64,000 nt of DNA, taken from Legionella rowbothamii (GTDB lineage: Bacteria; Pseudomonadota; Gammaproteobacteria; Legionellales; Legionellaceae). The notes beneath the pieces were generated by a model. The model had not been told where the DNA came from, searched no databases, and saw only the letters and a program-made list of their open reading frames with translations. The stretch covers positions 1 to 64,000 of the forward strand of contig NZ_CAAAIM010000007.1 of the NCBI RefSeq assembly GCF_900639985.1. Reading direction: 5' to 3'. A program made the translations under genes and the position numbers. Positions 26,635 through 36,754 of this stretch are shown piece after piece (position 1 is the first letter of the stretch; each line of letters starts with the position of its first letter).

Positions 26635-28043
26635 AATCGTCTATACGAAAGTTCTTATTATTTAACTTATTGTTGGCGATCACCATTACCACCACTTTAA
26701 CGGCCATTGGAAACTATTATCTTGATCAGAAGGATATTCAAGATCATTTAGATACACTAATGGCTGTTTCCGCCTTATCGTACCAGGCTTTGTTAGGCGA
26801 CGACCTCCATCAACGCCCCCTCGTAAAAATCCAAGAAGCACTAGAAACAATCCCCCAAAAGGTAGATAACTTTTATCAAAAAAGATTTTTAAATGATGAA
26901 CCACCAGAAAATTACATGGATAAATTTAATTTTCAGGTGTGGACTAATGGCGGAAAATTATTATTACATTCCTCTACTGCGCCTAAAATTCCTCTTGCTT
27001 CAGAAGTTGATGGATTTAGTGATAAAAAAATTGCCGATCAAGATTGGCGTGTATTTACCACCTATAATGCGAAAGCTGGAGTTCGCACTGTTTTAGCCGA
27101 GCGCTATGATACACGGAACGAATTAGGGCATCGTATTGCTCAAGACGATCTCTACATCATGTTACTGACCTTTCCCTTATCGGGTTTGTTAATCTGGATT
27201 ATTATTGGACGCGGTTTAGATAGTCTGGATAAGGTTGCCGAAGAAGTAGCAAACCGTGCACCTAGCCATTTGGAGCCTGTAGATTTGCAAGAAGTACCTG
27301 AAGAAATAAAACCAGTCATCGATGAGTTGAATAAATTATTTTTTAGATTGAAAGAAGGATTTGAACGGGAAAAGCGTTTTGCAGCAGATGCTGCCCACGA
27401 ATTGCGTACCCCTCTTGCTGCTTTGAAAACTCAAGCCCAAGTTGCATTACATACGAATAATATTGAAGAAAAAAACCAAGCATTACAAAAATTGATTGCG
27501 AGCGTAAACCGGAGTACTCACGTTGTGCAACAGCTACTAACTATGAGCCGCCTAGTCCCTGAAGCTGCGCATATGGATGGGAAGGATGAGGTAAATTTAA
27601 GTCGTCTGGCTCGTGAGACATTAGCGATGCTTGCCCCATCAGCAGTAGAAAAACAAATTGATTTGGAATTTGAAACCCGGGCAGAGAGTCTAACAATTCA
27701 TGGAAACTCAACGGCACTCGGTATATTAATTCGTAACCTTGTGGACAATGCGATTCGCTATTGCAATGAGAATGGGCATATTGTTGTACGTCTTTCTAAA
27801 CTGCAACATGAAGTGATGCTTGAGGTCTGCGATAATGGTCCTGGTATTCCTGCTGAATTACGAGCACGTGTTTTTGAGCGTTTCTTCCGTATCTTAGGTA
27901 ATAAAAGTCCAGGAAGTGGATTGGGACTTGGTATTGTTCAACAGATTTGCCAGTTACATAATGGTCGAGTTGAGTTGGATGCACCACAGACTGGAACAGG
28001 GCTTATTGTGCGAGTATTTTTACCGCTTGATACAGAAGAGTAG
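26631..28043 (+). CDS. pmrB: sensor histidine kinase PmrB
   Basis: A 470-residue membrane sensor kinase partner of PmrA. Helix TM1 spans about 8-30, a periplasmic sensor domain 31-175 and TM2 about 176-194. A HAMP-like linker follows, with phosphoacceptor His256 in AADAAHELRTPL. The ATPase domain has an N box (RNLVDNAIRY), G1 (VCDNGPGIP), F box (ERFFR) and G2 (GSGLGLGI). The overlap of 4 nt with pmrA couples their translation. The periplasmic domain has acidic patches (DDLHQ, DEPPENYMD), compatible with cation or acid sensing as in PmrB family members, but no ExxE motif is seen. It is convergent with ruvA across a repeat element. Confidence 0.85.
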   Translation: MKSSIRKFLLFNLLLAITITTTLTAIGNYYLDQKDIQDHLDTLMAVSALSYQALLGDDLHQRPLVKIQEALETIPQKVDNFYQKRFLNDEPPENYMDKFNFQVWTNGGKLLLHSSTAPKIPLASEVDGFSDKKIADQDWRVFTTYNAKAGVRTVLAERYDTRNELGHRIAQDDLYIMLLTFPLSGLLIWIIIGRGLDSLDKVAEEVANRAPSHLEPVDLQEVPEEIKPVIDELNKLFFRLKEGFEREKRFAADAAHELRTPLAALKTQAQVALHTNNIEEKNQALQKLIASVNRSTHVVQQLLTMSRLVPEAAHMDGKDEVNLSRLARETLAMLAPSAVEKQIDLEFETRAESLTIHGNSTALGILIRNLVDNAIRYCNENGHIVVRLSKLQHEVMLEVCDNGPGIPAELRARVFERFFRILGNKSPGSGLGLGIVQQICQLHNGRVELDAPQTGTGLIVRVFLPLDTEE

Positions 28044-28070
28044 ATTTAATCTTCCCGTTACTTATAAGTA

Positions 28071-28143
28071 GTAGGTTTGGCCCATCGCCCAATAAAACAT
28101 AGAACCATGCCAGGATTCAATGCTGGGCTATGGACCAACCTAC
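28071..28143. repeat. 73-bp palindromic element (copy 1)
   Basis: Inverted arms GTAGGTTTGGCCCATCGCCCA and the complement of TGGGCTATGGACCAACCTAC surround about 30 nt. It aligns along its whole length, including the interior (AAAACAT-GA-CCA-CCAG), with the copy at 56086-56159. It lies between convergent pmrB and ruvA, 27 nt past the pmrB stop. Confidence 0.7.
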
Positions 28144-28174
28144 ACGTCATTGTTCAAATAGCAGAAGCCTATCA

Positions 28175-28774
28175 CTAACGCGTAGCCAAAATCTGCAATG
28201 CCTCACGAATTAACTGCTCGCAACTCTTAATGCCGTCATCAACCTTATTCACCGCTTTTAAAGCTTCTTGAGGTTTATATCCCAATGCTTCTAATGCACT
28301 AACTGCTTCATCCTGGCCACGAATTAAACTTACCGGTGTCAATAAAGCGTCGGCACGTGAATCAGTAAATTGCTTAATACTGTCACGCATTTCCACAACC
28401 AAACGCTCAGCAGTCTTTTTACCAATACCTGGTAACTTAGTTAGAAAAGCAGCGTTTTCCTGCTTAATGCATTGAATAAACTCATTTGGAGTTGTGCTGG
28501 AGAGAATGGCCATTGCCATTTTAGGTCCCACACCATTTACTTTAATTAATGCACGGAACAATGCACGTTCTTGCTTATCTAAAAAACCATACAACAATAG
28601 TGCGTCTTCACGAACCACTGTATGAATATGTAAACCGACGGAGCCATTTAGGCTATCCAACTGGAAAAAGGTATTTAATGAAGTTTCCACGTCATAACCG
28701 ACCCCTTGGACGTTCACCACTAGCTTTCCTGGTTGATGTTTATCAACTATATGTCCATCAAGCCATCCAATCAT
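28175..28774 (-). CDS. ruvA: Holliday junction helicase subunit RuvA
   Basis: A 199-residue DNA-binding subunit of the RuvAB branch-migration complex. Domain I is an OB fold ([12 protein letters not shown]). Domain II has two helix-hairpin-helix motifs ([16 protein letters not shown] and [16 protein letters not shown]). Domain III carries a RuvB-contacting helix ([15 protein letters not shown]). It overlaps ruvC by 4 nt. No ruvB follows within the window; the next sequence is the repeat element and convergent pmrB, so ruvB must be elsewhere. Confidence 0.96.
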   Translation of the reverse strand: MIGWLDGHIVDKHQPGKLVVNVQGVGYDVETSLNTFFQLDSLNGSVGLHIHTVVREDALLLYGFLDKQERALFRALIKVNGVGPKMAMAILSSTTPNEFIQCIKQENAAFLTKLPGIGKKTAERLVVEMRDSIKQFTDSRADALLTPVSLIRGQDEAVSALEALGYKPQEALKAVNKVDDGIKSCEQLIREALQILATR

Positions 28775-29295
28775 CGTTTTCTTCTCCTTAAACTAACACT
28801 GGTTTTGCCTAAAAGTGCAGATAAATTATGACGCATGTGACTATGGCAAATAGCAATTGCCAAGGCATCGGCAGCATCGGTTTGCGGCGCTTTGTTTAAT
28901 GCCAACAAACTTACCACCATATGCCCTACCTGAGCCTTCTCTGCAGCTCCATAGCCAACAACTGTTTGTTTGATTTCTCGTGCAGAATACTCGCTTACTT
29001 TTACACGGTGTGATGCAGCAGCAACCATAGCCACCCCACGTGCATGTCCTAATTTCAAGGCAGAACTAGGGTTTTGGTGCATAAATACTTGCTCGATTGC
29101 TACCTCTTCAGGAGTGTAATGATCCATTAATTGGCAAATGCCATCATAGATTTGTAAGAGCTTTTGGCTCAGCTCTCCAGTGGGTGTAGTACGAATACAC
29201 CCGCTATCAACGTATTCTATTTTTTGGCCTACTTGCCTGATTAAACCATAACCAGTAATTCGCGAGCCTGGATCAATCCCTAGAATGACAGTCAT
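28771..29295 (-). CDS. ruvC: Holliday junction resolvase RuvC
   Basis: A 174-residue RNase H-fold endonuclease that cuts Holliday junctions. The catalytic acidic residues are in [14 protein letters not shown] (Asp8), VAIEQVFM (Glu) and [12 protein letters not shown] (two Asp). It is located between yebC (1-nt overlap, TAATG) and ruvA (4-nt overlap), the classical yebC-ruvC-ruvA order. Length is normal. Confidence 0.96.
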   Translation of the reverse strand: MTVILGIDPGSRITGYGLIRQVGQKIEYVDSGCIRTTPTGELSQKLLQIYDGICQLMDHYTPEEVAIEQVFMHQNPSSALKLGHARGVAMVAAASHRVKVSEYSAREIKQTVVGYGAAEKAQVGHMVVSLLALNKAPQTDAADALAIAICHSHMRHNLSALLGKTSVSLRRRKR

Positions 29296-30038
29296 TAGCT
29301 CATTGATTCTAAAAGTTTTTCTGAAAACTCAGCATTACTGTAAACTTCCTGAACATCATCTAAGTCTTCCAGCATATCAATCATTTTCATCAAGCTCTCA
29401 GCTGATTCATCGTCAATAGGCACTAAGGTTTGAGCACGCATCGTTAATTGCGATTGTTCCACAGCCAAGTTAGCATCACTTAAGGCGTTTAATACGCTAT
29501 GGTAGGCTTCAACAGGCGTAATTACCTCTATTTGCCCGTCTTCCACTGAAACATCATCAGCCCCAGCCTCAATTGCAACTTCCATCACTTGGTCTTCAGA
29601 AGCCCCCGGAGCCATGAGAATTTCCCCCTGATTAGTGAATAAATAAGCTACCGAGCCATCTGTTCCTAAATTACCCCCATTTTTAGTAAAGGCATGGCGC
29701 ACTTCAGAAACCGTACGGTTTTTATTATCAGATAAACAATCGACTAATACAGCAACACCACCTGGACCATAACCTTCATAACGCATGGCAACCATTGCCT
29801 CGCCATCCAGTCCACCAACACCACGTTTAATCGCATTATCAATTGTGTCGCGTTTCATATTCGCCGCAAGTGCTTTTTTAATTGCGTCGCGTAATCGTGG
29901 GTTAGAAGACTCTTCTGCTCCACCCATGCGCGCTGCTACCGTAATTTCACGAATTAATTTTGTAAATATTTTACCGCGCTTAGCGTCTTGAACTCCCTTG
30001 CGGAATTTAATATTAGCCCATTTACTATGACCTGCCAT
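29295..30038 (-). CDS. yebC: YebC/PmpR family regulatory protein
   Basis: A 247-residue member of the YebC family, now linked to translation of difficult motifs as well as transcriptional control. The conserved start is [15 protein letters not shown], followed by IFTKLIREI and [24 protein letters not shown], with the acidic domain [14 protein letters not shown]. It is the first gene of the minus-strand yebC-ruvC-ruvA operon. Its translation stop overlaps the ruvC start. Confidence 0.95.
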   Translation of the reverse strand: MAGHSKWANIKFRKGVQDAKRGKIFTKLIREITVAARMGGAEESSNPRLRDAIKKALAANMKRDTIDNAIKRGVGGLDGEAMVAMRYEGYGPGGVAVLVDCLSDNKNRTVSEVRHAFTKNGGNLGTDGSVAYLFTNQGEILMAPGASEDQVMEVAIEAGADDVSVEDGQIEVITPVEAYHSVLNALSDANLAVEQSQLTMRAQTLVPIDDESAESLMKMIDMLEDLDDVQEVYSNAEFSEKLLESMS

Positions 30039-30154
30039 AACTGACCTCTAACTCGAATTAAATTTGCATACGATTATACATTCTCTGTTATTAAAAATCT
30101 TCATCCTTAGATTAGATAATGTGCCTCAGAATATGAGTATCTGTGCCAGAAAAC

Positions 30155-30183
30155 ACCCACATTAAGGCTTCGTCTAATACGGG
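30155..30183. repeat. TAATACGGGC hairpin repeat
   Basis: CCCACATTA, then AGGCTTCGTC, then TAATACGGG form an imperfect hairpin. The loop CTTCGTC and right arm are identical to the copy at 37929-37956. It lies in the divergent yebC-hmgA gap. Confidence 0.5.
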
Positions 30184-30246
30184 CTATAAAATTACCTGTT
30201 TTCGTGGCAAACTAACCCCTTAAACGATTATATAAGGAGATAAACA

Positions 30247-31497
30247 GTGTATCTGCAAGGTTTTGGCAATTATCATCAAAGCGAGGCGGTCTCAGGAGCA
30301 TTACCAAGTAACCAAAATTCTCCGCAACACTGTAATTTAGGTCTTTATGCAGAGCAACTAAGTGGCACTTCATTTACTCGTCCTCGTCATGCAAATCAGC
30401 ATAGTTGGCTTTACCGCATACTGCCTTCAGTAGTTCAAGGTAATTATGAGCCATACAAAAATGAACTGGTAAAACCCTACCATCCGGAACAATCTCCTAA
30501 TCCATTACGCTGGTCCCCGATTCACAATGCAGATAACGAGTGCGATTTCATTGATGGCTTGTTTCATCTTGCTGGATGTCATTTAGTTACGACTTATCTT
30601 TATCAGTGTACTCGTTCCATGCAGCATACCTATTTTGCTGATAATGATGGCGAATTGCTATTTGTACCTTATATAGGAGAAATCAACCTTCATACGGAGT
30701 TTGGTAAGTTGAATATATGCCCAGGTATGATTGCCGTAATTCCGCGAGGGGTTAAATTTAAAGTCGAATTAGTCAGCAAAGAAGCCAAAGGCTATCTATG
30801 CGAGAACGCGGGTAATCCTCTAACCCTGCCGCAATTAGGACTTATCGGCTCTAATGGTTTAGCTAATCCACGACATTTTAAATACCCAACTGCCGCTTAC
30901 GAGCAGCAAGCTCAAAATGTTACTTTAGTTTGTAAAAATCAAAATAAACTATGGACAGCTCCCAGTACTCACTCTCCGCTTAATGTAGTCGCCTGGCATG
31001 GAAATTATGCTCCTTATTGCTATGACTTAAGCTTATTTAATACCATTAATACAGTAAGCTTTGATCATCCAGATCCCTCTATTTTTACCGTGCTCACTTC
31101 CGAGAGCGATACTCCCGGTGTAGCTAATCTTGATTTCGTTATTTTTCCTCCTCGTTGGATGGTTGCAGAACATACCTTCAGACCCCCTTATTTTCACCGA
31201 AACTACATGAATGAGCTGATGGGACTTATTCGCGGTGAATATGATGCGAAAAAAGAAGGTTTTGTGCCTGGTGGTGTAAGCATTCATAACTGCATGACCC
31301 CGCATGGACCGGATCAAGTAAGTTATGAATTAGCAACTTCGAAGAAATTAGAACCTGAGGCCTATTTAAACACCCTAGCCTTTATGTTTGAAACCCGTGA
31401 TGTATGGAAAATTACTGAGCAAGCAATGGATGCTAAAGAACGACAAAGGAATTATGCTGATTGTTGGCAAGGTTTAACGCCAGCGTTTAAGCTTTAA
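30247..31497 (+). CDS. hmgA: homogentisate 1,2-dioxygenase
   Basis: A 416-residue iron enzyme that opens the ring of homogentisate in tyrosine and phenylalanine breakdown. The start is GTG with AAGGAG 7 nt upstream. The active-site ligands are visible in [14 protein letters not shown] (His and Glu) and NCMTPHGPD (His). The N-terminus ([13 protein letters not shown]) and [14 protein letters not shown] match the family. Length is close to that of other bacterial enzymes (about 430). In Legionella, homogentisate escaping this enzyme polymerises to brown pyomelanin, so its activity sets pigment levels. It is monocistronic and convergent with rpoS. Confidence 0.96.
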   Translation: MYLQGFGNYHQSEAVSGALPSNQNSPQHCNLGLYAEQLSGTSFTRPRHANQHSWLYRILPSVVQGNYEPYKNELVKPYHPEQSPNPLRWSPIHNADNECDFIDGLFHLAGCHLVTTYLYQCTRSMQHTYFADNDGELLFVPYIGEINLHTEFGKLNICPGMIAVIPRGVKFKVELVSKEAKGYLCENAGNPLTLPQLGLIGSNGLANPRHFKYPTAAYEQQAQNVTLVCKNQNKLWTAPSTHSPLNVVAWHGNYAPYCYDLSLFNTINTVSFDHPDPSIFTVLTSESDTPGVANLDFVIFPPRWMVAEHTFRPPYFHRNYMNELMGLIRGEYDAKKEGFVPGGVSIHNCMTPHGPDQVSYELATSKKLEPEAYLNTLAFMFETRDVWKITEQAMDAKERQRNYADCWQGLTPAFKL

Positions 31498-31537
31498 TAA
31501 AACCCTTTTACGCTCCGTAGTTTGTAGAAAAACTTGG

Positions 31538-31611
31538 GTAGGCTGAGTTAAAAAGCCCCAGCATACAAGGATTGTGCTACTTCCCATGCTGGGCTTTTCA
31601 GCCCAGCCTAC
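31538..31611. repeat. 74-bp palindromic element (copy 2)
   Basis: It begins GTAGGCTGAG and ends CTCAGCCTAC-like (CAGCCCAGCCTAC). An inner pair AAAAAGCCCCAGCAT and ATGCTGGGCTTTT lengthens the arms. It matches the 73-bp elements at 28071 and 56086 in length and end sequence. It lies between convergent hmgA and rpoS. Confidence 0.65.
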
Positions 31612-31640
31612 TCTCTACCGACTACATAGGATTTAGAGTC

Positions 31641-32672
31641 TTAAAATAGATCTTCCTGAGTTAACCCTACTTTCTCTAACAAACCGCGTAGCGTTTTTAG
31701 CGCTTCGACCTGAATTTGGCGTACGCGTTCACGAGTAAGATCAATTTCTTTACCCACGTCCTCAAGAGTTGCTTTTTCGAAGCCGCGTAAACCAAAACGT
31801 CGAGCAATAACTTGCTGTTGGTTTTCAGTTAACTTATCCAAAAGCGATTCAATGTGAAGGCGAAGATTCTCATTGGTTAATAGCTCTGCCGGATTCACAC
31901 TATTTTCATCGGCGATGGTATCTAACAAAGATTTGTTTTCATCATAGCCTATGGGGGTATCAACAGAAGCAACTTTATCATTCAGCCCTAAGAGCTTTTG
32001 CACATCTTCTAAAGGCTTATCTACCATTTCAGCAATTTCTTCCGGTGAAGGCTCATGGTCTAGCTTTTGAGTAAGCTGACGCGCTGCTCGCAGGTATACG
32101 TTAAGTTCTTTAACCACATGAATGGGCAAACGAATCGTTCTGGTTTGATTCATAATCGCACGTTCAATCGTTTGCCTGATCCACCAAGTGGCGTAGGTTG
32201 AAAATCTAAAACCACGATTTGGATCAAATTTTTCAACGGATTTCATTAAACCCAAATTCCCTTCTTCAATTAGATCAAGTAAAGGAAGTCCGCGATTAAG
32301 ATAGCGTCGAGAAATTTTAACAACCAAACGTAAATTCGACTCAATCATTTTTTTACGCGCTGCAACGTCGCCTTTTAAAGCAAGCGTTGCATAATGAACT
32401 TCTTCCTCAGCGCTTAATAAAGGAGAGAATCCTATTTCACTCAAATACAATTGAGTTGCATCCATCATTTTTATGGCATTTTTGCCGCGACTAAAAGAAG
32501 GAAAAGCAGCATCATCCGAAAAATCAGGCAACTCAGATTCTTCCTCATCTTTTTCAGCGAGGACCTCAAAATCGTCATCATCCATCAAGAACGCATCGTC
32601 GTCAGTACTTACTTCAGACAACTCCTCATCCTTAAATTCCGTATCTTTAATTGACTCATCGTCATTTTGCAT
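31641..32672 (-). CDS. rpoS: RNA polymerase sigma factor RpoS
   Basis: A 343-residue stationary-phase sigma factor. The ATG at 32672 is preferred to GTG at 32681, because AGGGTG lies 6 nt upstream of the ATG and the GTG falls inside it. A long acidic N-terminus (about 60 residues rich in Asp and Glu) precedes region 1.2 ([21 protein letters not shown]). Region 2 has [12 protein letters not shown] and [19 protein letters not shown], region 3 [10 protein letters not shown], and region 4 a helix-turn-helix ([19 protein letters not shown]). In Legionella RpoS governs the shift to the transmissive phase. The nlpD gene upstream is the usual neighbour, and rpoS promoters often lie within nlpD. Confidence 0.95.
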   Translation of the reverse strand: MQNDDESIKDTEFKDEELSEVSTDDDAFLMDDDDFEVLAEKDEEESELPDFSDDAAFPSFSRGKNAIKMMDATQLYLSEIGFSPLLSAEEEVHYATLALKGDVAARKKMIESNLRLVVKISRRYLNRGLPLLDLIEEGNLGLMKSVEKFDPNRGFRFSTYATWWIRQTIERAIMNQTRTIRLPIHVVKELNVYLRAARQLTQKLDHEPSPEEIAEMVDKPLEDVQKLLGLNDKVASVDTPIGYDENKSLLDTIADENSVNPAELLTNENLRLHIESLLDKLTENQQQVIARRFGLRGFEKATLEDVGKEIDLTRERVRQIQVEALKTLRGLLEKVGLTQEDLF

Positions 32673-32810
32673 GATTTTCACCCTGTAATGTTTAGCCGTG
32701 TTTCTAGAATTTACACCTTTTCAGGCAGTCATCCCATCACGAATCCCTTACAACATGACGAGCTGCAACCATATAGTACCTATATTGTTGCTACAACCAC
32801 TCATACAATG

Positions 32811-33554
32811 TCAACCTTTTTGTAAATAATTCAACGGGTTGACAGGAACCCCCGCCTTTCTGATTTCAAAATGTACACCTGTGTACTTATGATCAATGAC
32901 TCCAGAAATAGCAATCGTTTGACCGGCATTCACATGTTGCCCTTCCGAAACCATAATTCGCGCATTATTGCCGTAAGCAGTTAAAAACTCATTGTTATGC
33001 TTTATAATAATTAAATTACCATATCCTGACAAACCACTTCCAGCATAAGCTACTGTACCACTTGAGGCAGCAATAACTTTTTCCCCAGACTTACAAGCAA
33101 TATTTATGCCTTTTTTACCTTGATTTGGAATAAAGGTAGTAACGACACGTCCACTAACAGGCCACAACCATCCAGAAGCTGAACGAACGTAGCGTCGAGC
33201 TGGTGAGTGAATTACCTTAGGAGCAACACTAGGTGCAGATCGATAGGATTTAAATTGGGATAACCGTCGTTGCACAGGGGCTCGTCGAGCGCCTCCTCGT
33301 ACATTTAAAACCTGGCCAATTCTTAATGAATAAGGTGGGGAAATATGGTTTAAACGCGCCAAACTGCGGTAATCCGTATCATAACGAAATGCTATGGCAA
33401 AAAGTGTTTCACCACGTTGTACAATATGGGTTCCTTGATGTCTGGAGTAGGGTCGCCATTTTGACTCCGTTACGGGAGCTAAATTGGACCCACAACCCAC
33501 AAGCACGATTGCCAGAAAAAGATATACAGATCTTTTGCAAAATGTAAGTATCAT
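32811..33554 (-). CDS. nlpD: LysM/M23-domain lipoprotein NlpD
   Basis: A 247-residue outer-membrane lipoprotein and cell-division amidase activator. The ATG at 33554, with GAGG 6 nt before it, is preferred over an upstream TTG. The lipobox is VLVGCG near residue 20, and a LysM domain (HIVQRGETLFAIAFRYDTD) follows. The C-terminal LytM/M23 domain lacks key metal ligands: the usual D of the first motif is N (KGINIAC), the HLS motif is replaced by AYGNNAR, and only GVHFEIR remains. It should therefore be catalytically inactive, as in E. coli NlpD. Its place before rpoS and near surE is the conserved surE-nlpD-rpoS layout. Confidence 0.93.
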   Translation of the reverse strand: MILTFCKRSVYLFLAIVLVGCGSNLAPVTESKWRPYSRHQGTHIVQRGETLFAIAFRYDTDYRSLARLNHISPPYSLRIGQVLNVRGGARRAPVQRRLSQFKSYRSAPSVAPKVIHSPARRYVRSASGWLWPVSGRVVTTFIPNQGKKGINIACKSGEKVIAASSGTVAYAGSGLSGYGNLIIIKHNNEFLTAYGNNARIMVSEGQHVNAGQTIAISGVIDHKYTGVHFEIRKAGVPVNPLNYLQKG

Positions 33555-33727
33555 GAATTGCCTCAAGCAAATATTTTCATTAAAAAAATCTGCCGCAAAT
33601 GTTTCTAAAACTTAGGGAACGCTTATATTTTTCGTTATTCCGGCTAAATCCCACAGACAAGCCACAGAACATAGAGGAAGACATAAACAAGCGAGTGTTC
33701 TCATCTTATTAAGAATAACGTCGATTA

Positions 33728-34486
33728 CTAAAGTATCAAATTAACGCCAGTTAACCAACTGGATAATTGATCAAACATTTTATAGTTGGTCATATCCAAG
33801 TGTAATGGGGTTATAGAAACATAGCCCTCTCTAACCGCACAAAAATCAGTTCCAGGGCCAGAATCAGCTTCCTCTCCGGGCAATCCAATCCAATAAATAG
33901 GGCGTCCGCGGGGATCTTGATCTTTCACTAAAGGCTGCGCTCCATGACGAGTCCCTAAGCGGGTAACTTGCAAACCTTTAATTTGATCGATAGGTAAATC
34001 AGGAACGTTCACATTTAAAATTGTTTGCGATGGCAAACTATGGGTACTTAATTTACTCACCAATTGTTTAGCAATATAAGCGCCTGTTTCATAATGCTGA
34101 ATGGTGTCACCCACCATAGACATAGCAATTGCAGGCAAACCTAAATAACGTCCCTCCATTGCTGCCGCTACAGTTCCCGAATACAGAACATCATCACCTA
34201 AGTTAGCACCATCATTGATTCCTGAAACAACCATATCAAAAACCGGGCTCAAAAACCCAGTTAACGCCAAATGTACGCAATCAGTAGGCGTGCCTTCAAC
34301 GCTGTAATAGCCATTCTCTAATTGCTTCACTTTCAAAGGGCGGCTTAAACTTAAGGAATTACTCGCCCCACTGCGATTTCGGTCCGGAGCCACCACATCA
34401 ATATCCACAAAAGTAGACAATTCCTTAGCTAAAATAGTAATTCCTGGAGCATGCACCCCATCGTCATTGCTTATTAATATTTTCAT
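33728..34486 (-). CDS. surE: 5'/3'-nucleotidase SurE
   Basis: A 252-residue survival protein and nucleoside monophosphate phosphatase. The start at 34486 ([10 protein letters not shown]) fits the family; the metal-binding Asp pair is in [28 protein letters not shown] is the second signature, and [15 protein letters not shown] matches. It starts 2 nt after the stop of an upstream lipoprotein gene. Here a small lipoprotein gene lies upstream instead of pcm, the L-isoaspartyl methyltransferase gene often found between surE and nlpD in enterics. Confidence 0.95.
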   Translation of the reverse strand: MKILISNDDGVHAPGITILAKELSTFVDIDVVAPDRNRSGASNSLSLSRPLKVKQLENGYYSVEGTPTDCVHLALTGFLSPVFDMVVSGINDGANLGDDVLYSGTVAAAMEGRYLGLPAIAMSMVGDTIQHYETGAYIAKQLVSKLSTHSLPSQTILNVNVPDLPIDQIKGLQVTRLGTRHGAQPLVKDQDPRGRPIYWIGLPGEEADSGPGTDFCAVREGYVSITPLHLDMTNYKMFDQLSSWLTGVNLIL

Positions 34487-34488
34487 TG

Positions 34489-34869
34489 TTAACTCACTGG
34501 GGACTCTAACCATTTCACAACTGCCAAATATTCTTCCAAGTCATGCTGGTTCTGAGCAATACTTGCTTGCAATTCTTTGTTATTAGCGTCTGTTTTTAAT
34601 TTCTGCGATTGCGCGGCAATAGTTTCTTGTAATGCTAAAATTTTATTACCAAAACCTTGTGGACTTTGTTGTAATTTATAAGCCAGGCTATTCATTCTTC
34701 CAGCAATCTCTTGAATCTGATTACAGGTCATACCTTGTGGCTGTTGTTTTGGACAACTTTTTATTGCTTGTTGTAATTCATTGGGATGGGTTTGGTAATA
34801 ATGTTCATCTTTTTTCATGCAAGATGTTAGTCCCAACGTTACTAATATTGCCACCAAGTACTTATTCAT
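34489..34869 (-). CDS. small lipoprotein, EexN-like
   Basis: A 126-residue predicted lipoprotein. The ATG at 34869 has AGAGG 6 nt upstream; a TTG at 34875 is less likely. The signal peptide ends in the lipobox GLTSC near residue 16. The motif [29 protein letters not shown], with two spaced Cys, resembles EexN-type small lipoproteins (Y-x2-HP-x2-L-x4-C-x9-C), which are named for conjugal entry exclusion but are widespread on chromosomes. A helical coil fills the rest. It is coupled to surE (2-nt gap). Its function here is unknown. Confidence 0.65.
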   Translation of the reverse strand: MNKYLVAILVTLGLTSCMKKDEHYYQTHPNELQQAIKSCPKQQPQGMTCNQIQEIAGRMNSLAYKLQQSPQGFGNKILALQETIAAQSQKLKTDANNKELQASIAQNQHDLEEYLAVVKWLESPVS

Positions 34870-34950
34870 ACTCAACCTCTTGATGTAAACTACAAAAAGT
34901 CGATATTATCATCAGATAACCCCTAATTCCATCTTAGTGAGAATTTCCAC

Positions 34951-36660
34951 ATGTTAGATTTTAAATTGCAACGTGACGAACACACTGGAGAACAATATTT
35001 AGAAACCTCTTTGTGCGGTAAACCGTTACTTACAACACCCCAATTAAATAAAGGAACTGCCTTTACTCACGAAGAACGAAGAGCTTTTGGTTTGTTAGGA
35101 AAACTCCCGCATCGAGTGGAAACGTTAGACGAACAAGTTAAGCGCGCGTATTTACAATATTCCAGTTACACCACGCGACTGCAGCAAAATATTTATCTAA
35201 ATAACTTACACGATAAGAATCAGATCTTATTTTATAAATTATTGCATCGTCACTTAGGTGAAATGTTACCTACCATTTACACGCCTATTGTTGGCACCGC
35301 AGTAAAGCGTTTTAGCCATGAATACAGACAACCTAGAGGTTTGTATATTGCCCATTCAGATAAAAATTTAATTGATGAAATCATTGGAAATCGTTCTAAT
35401 CCAGAAATTGATGTGATTGTGGTTACCGATGGTGAAGGAGTTTTAGGAATTGGCGATCAAGGTATTGGCGGCATGGATATCCCAGTAGCCAAACTGATGG
35501 TTTATTGCTTATGCGGCGGTATTAACCCTGTACGCACCCTTCCCGTATTCCTTGATGTAGGTACCAATAACCAAGACTTATTGAATGATCCATTATACCT
35601 GGGTTGCCGCCATCCACGAATTAGTGGTGCGGCGTATGATGAATTTATTGCAAGCTTTGTTCAGGCCATTCATAAACACTTCCCTAATGCCTTTTTACAT
35701 TGGGAAGATTTTGGCCGCGGTAATGCCCGGCGTATCTTGGATCAGTTCCAAGATGAGTTATGTACCTTTAACGATGACATTCAAGGTACTGGGGCCGTTA
35801 CTTTAGCGGCACTCATGTCTGCGTGTAATGTCACTGGTACCAAACTTCAAGATCAGCGTATTGTTGTTTTTGGTGCGGGCTCTGCCGGAACAGGAATCAG
35901 TGATCAAATTGTCGATGCCATGATACGAGATGGTTTAAGTGAAGAAGAAGCCTATAACCGTTTTTGGTTAATTGATAGACAAGGCTTATTGCTTACTAAC
36001 GATGCCGAACTGACGGGAGCACAAAAACCTTATGCGCGCGACCCCAATGAGATTACTCAATGGCACACCAAGAAACAACACCCTTCACTCACGGATACAG
36101 TAAGACACGTGAAACCAACGATTCTTATTGGCTGTTCTGCTCAAGCTGGTGCTTTTTCACAAGACATTATTGAAGTAATGACCCAAACCTGTGAACGGCC
36201 CATTATTTTCCCATTATCAAATCCAGATGAAAAATGTGAGGCAAAACCTGAAGATATTTTAGCGTGGACTCAAGGGAAAGCATTAATAGCAACAGGAACA
36301 GCATTTCCTGCGATTGAATACCAAAATCGTATGGTACAAATTGCGCAATGCAATAATGCATTAGTTTTTCCAGGCATTGGTCTAGGGGTATTAGCAGTTA
36401 ACGCATCAAAATTAACTAAAGACATGATTCTTGCTTCGGCAGAAGCCTTGTGTCGATTTGCTCCAAGTGAGAAGGATAGTTTCTTACCATTACTACCCTC
36501 TTTAGATGATGCACAAACTGTTGCTAAAGAAATTGCCATTGCTGTAGCTAAATCTGCAATCGCTTCGGGGCATGCTCAAAAAAATCAGGATGCGGATTTG
36601 GAAAAGTTAATTGCGGATATGTTTTGGATGCCGAGGTATTTGCCATTTAAGAAGGTTTGA
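34951..36660 (+). CDS. maeA: NAD-dependent malic enzyme
   Basis: A 569-residue enzyme that decarboxylates malate to pyruvate with NAD reduction. The catalytic Tyr is in LPTIYTPIVGTA, RPRGLYI-type substrate loop is QPRGLYI, and metal ligands lie in HWEDFGRGNARRIL and FNDDIQGTGAV. The NAD site contains FGAGSAGTGI. Length matches the large-subunit E. coli MaeA class (565). It feeds pyruvate from TCA intermediates, which suits an amino-acid-using bacterium. It is monocistronic and convergent with the inhibitor gene; a palindromic element starts 8 nt past its stop. Confidence 0.94.
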   Translation: MLDFKLQRDEHTGEQYLETSLCGKPLLTTPQLNKGTAFTHEERRAFGLLGKLPHRVETLDEQVKRAYLQYSSYTTRLQQNIYLNNLHDKNQILFYKLLHRHLGEMLPTIYTPIVGTAVKRFSHEYRQPRGLYIAHSDKNLIDEIIGNRSNPEIDVIVVTDGEGVLGIGDQGIGGMDIPVAKLMVYCLCGGINPVRTLPVFLDVGTNNQDLLNDPLYLGCRHPRISGAAYDEFIASFVQAIHKHFPNAFLHWEDFGRGNARRILDQFQDELCTFNDDIQGTGAVTLAALMSACNVTGTKLQDQRIVVFGAGSAGTGISDQIVDAMIRDGLSEEEAYNRFWLIDRQGLLLTNDAELTGAQKPYARDPNEITQWHTKKQHPSLTDTVRHVKPTILIGCSAQAGAFSQDIIEVMTQTCERPIIFPLSNPDEKCEAKPEDILAWTQGKALIATGTAFPAIEYQNRMVQIAQCNNALVFPGIGLGVLAVNASKLTKDMILASAEALCRFAPSEKDSFLPLLPSLDDAQTVAKEIAIAVAKSAIASGHAQKNQDADLEKLIADMFWMPRYLPFKKV

Positions 36661-36668
36661 TTTTTGAT

Positions 36669-36739
36669 GTAGGCTGGGCTGCAAGGCCCAGCAAATACCA
36701 TTTGGGCAACTCCCAATGCGGGACTTTACAACAGCCTAG
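36669..36739. repeat. palindromic element (copy 3, degenerate)
   Basis: It begins GTAGGCTGGGCTGCAAGGCCCAGCA and ends CAGCCTAG, 71 bp in all. It has the length and left arm of the 73-bp family but an imperfect right arm. It lies between convergent maeA and the I42 inhibitor gene. Confidence 0.55.
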
Positions 36740-36754
36740 ATTGTTTCTAACTGT

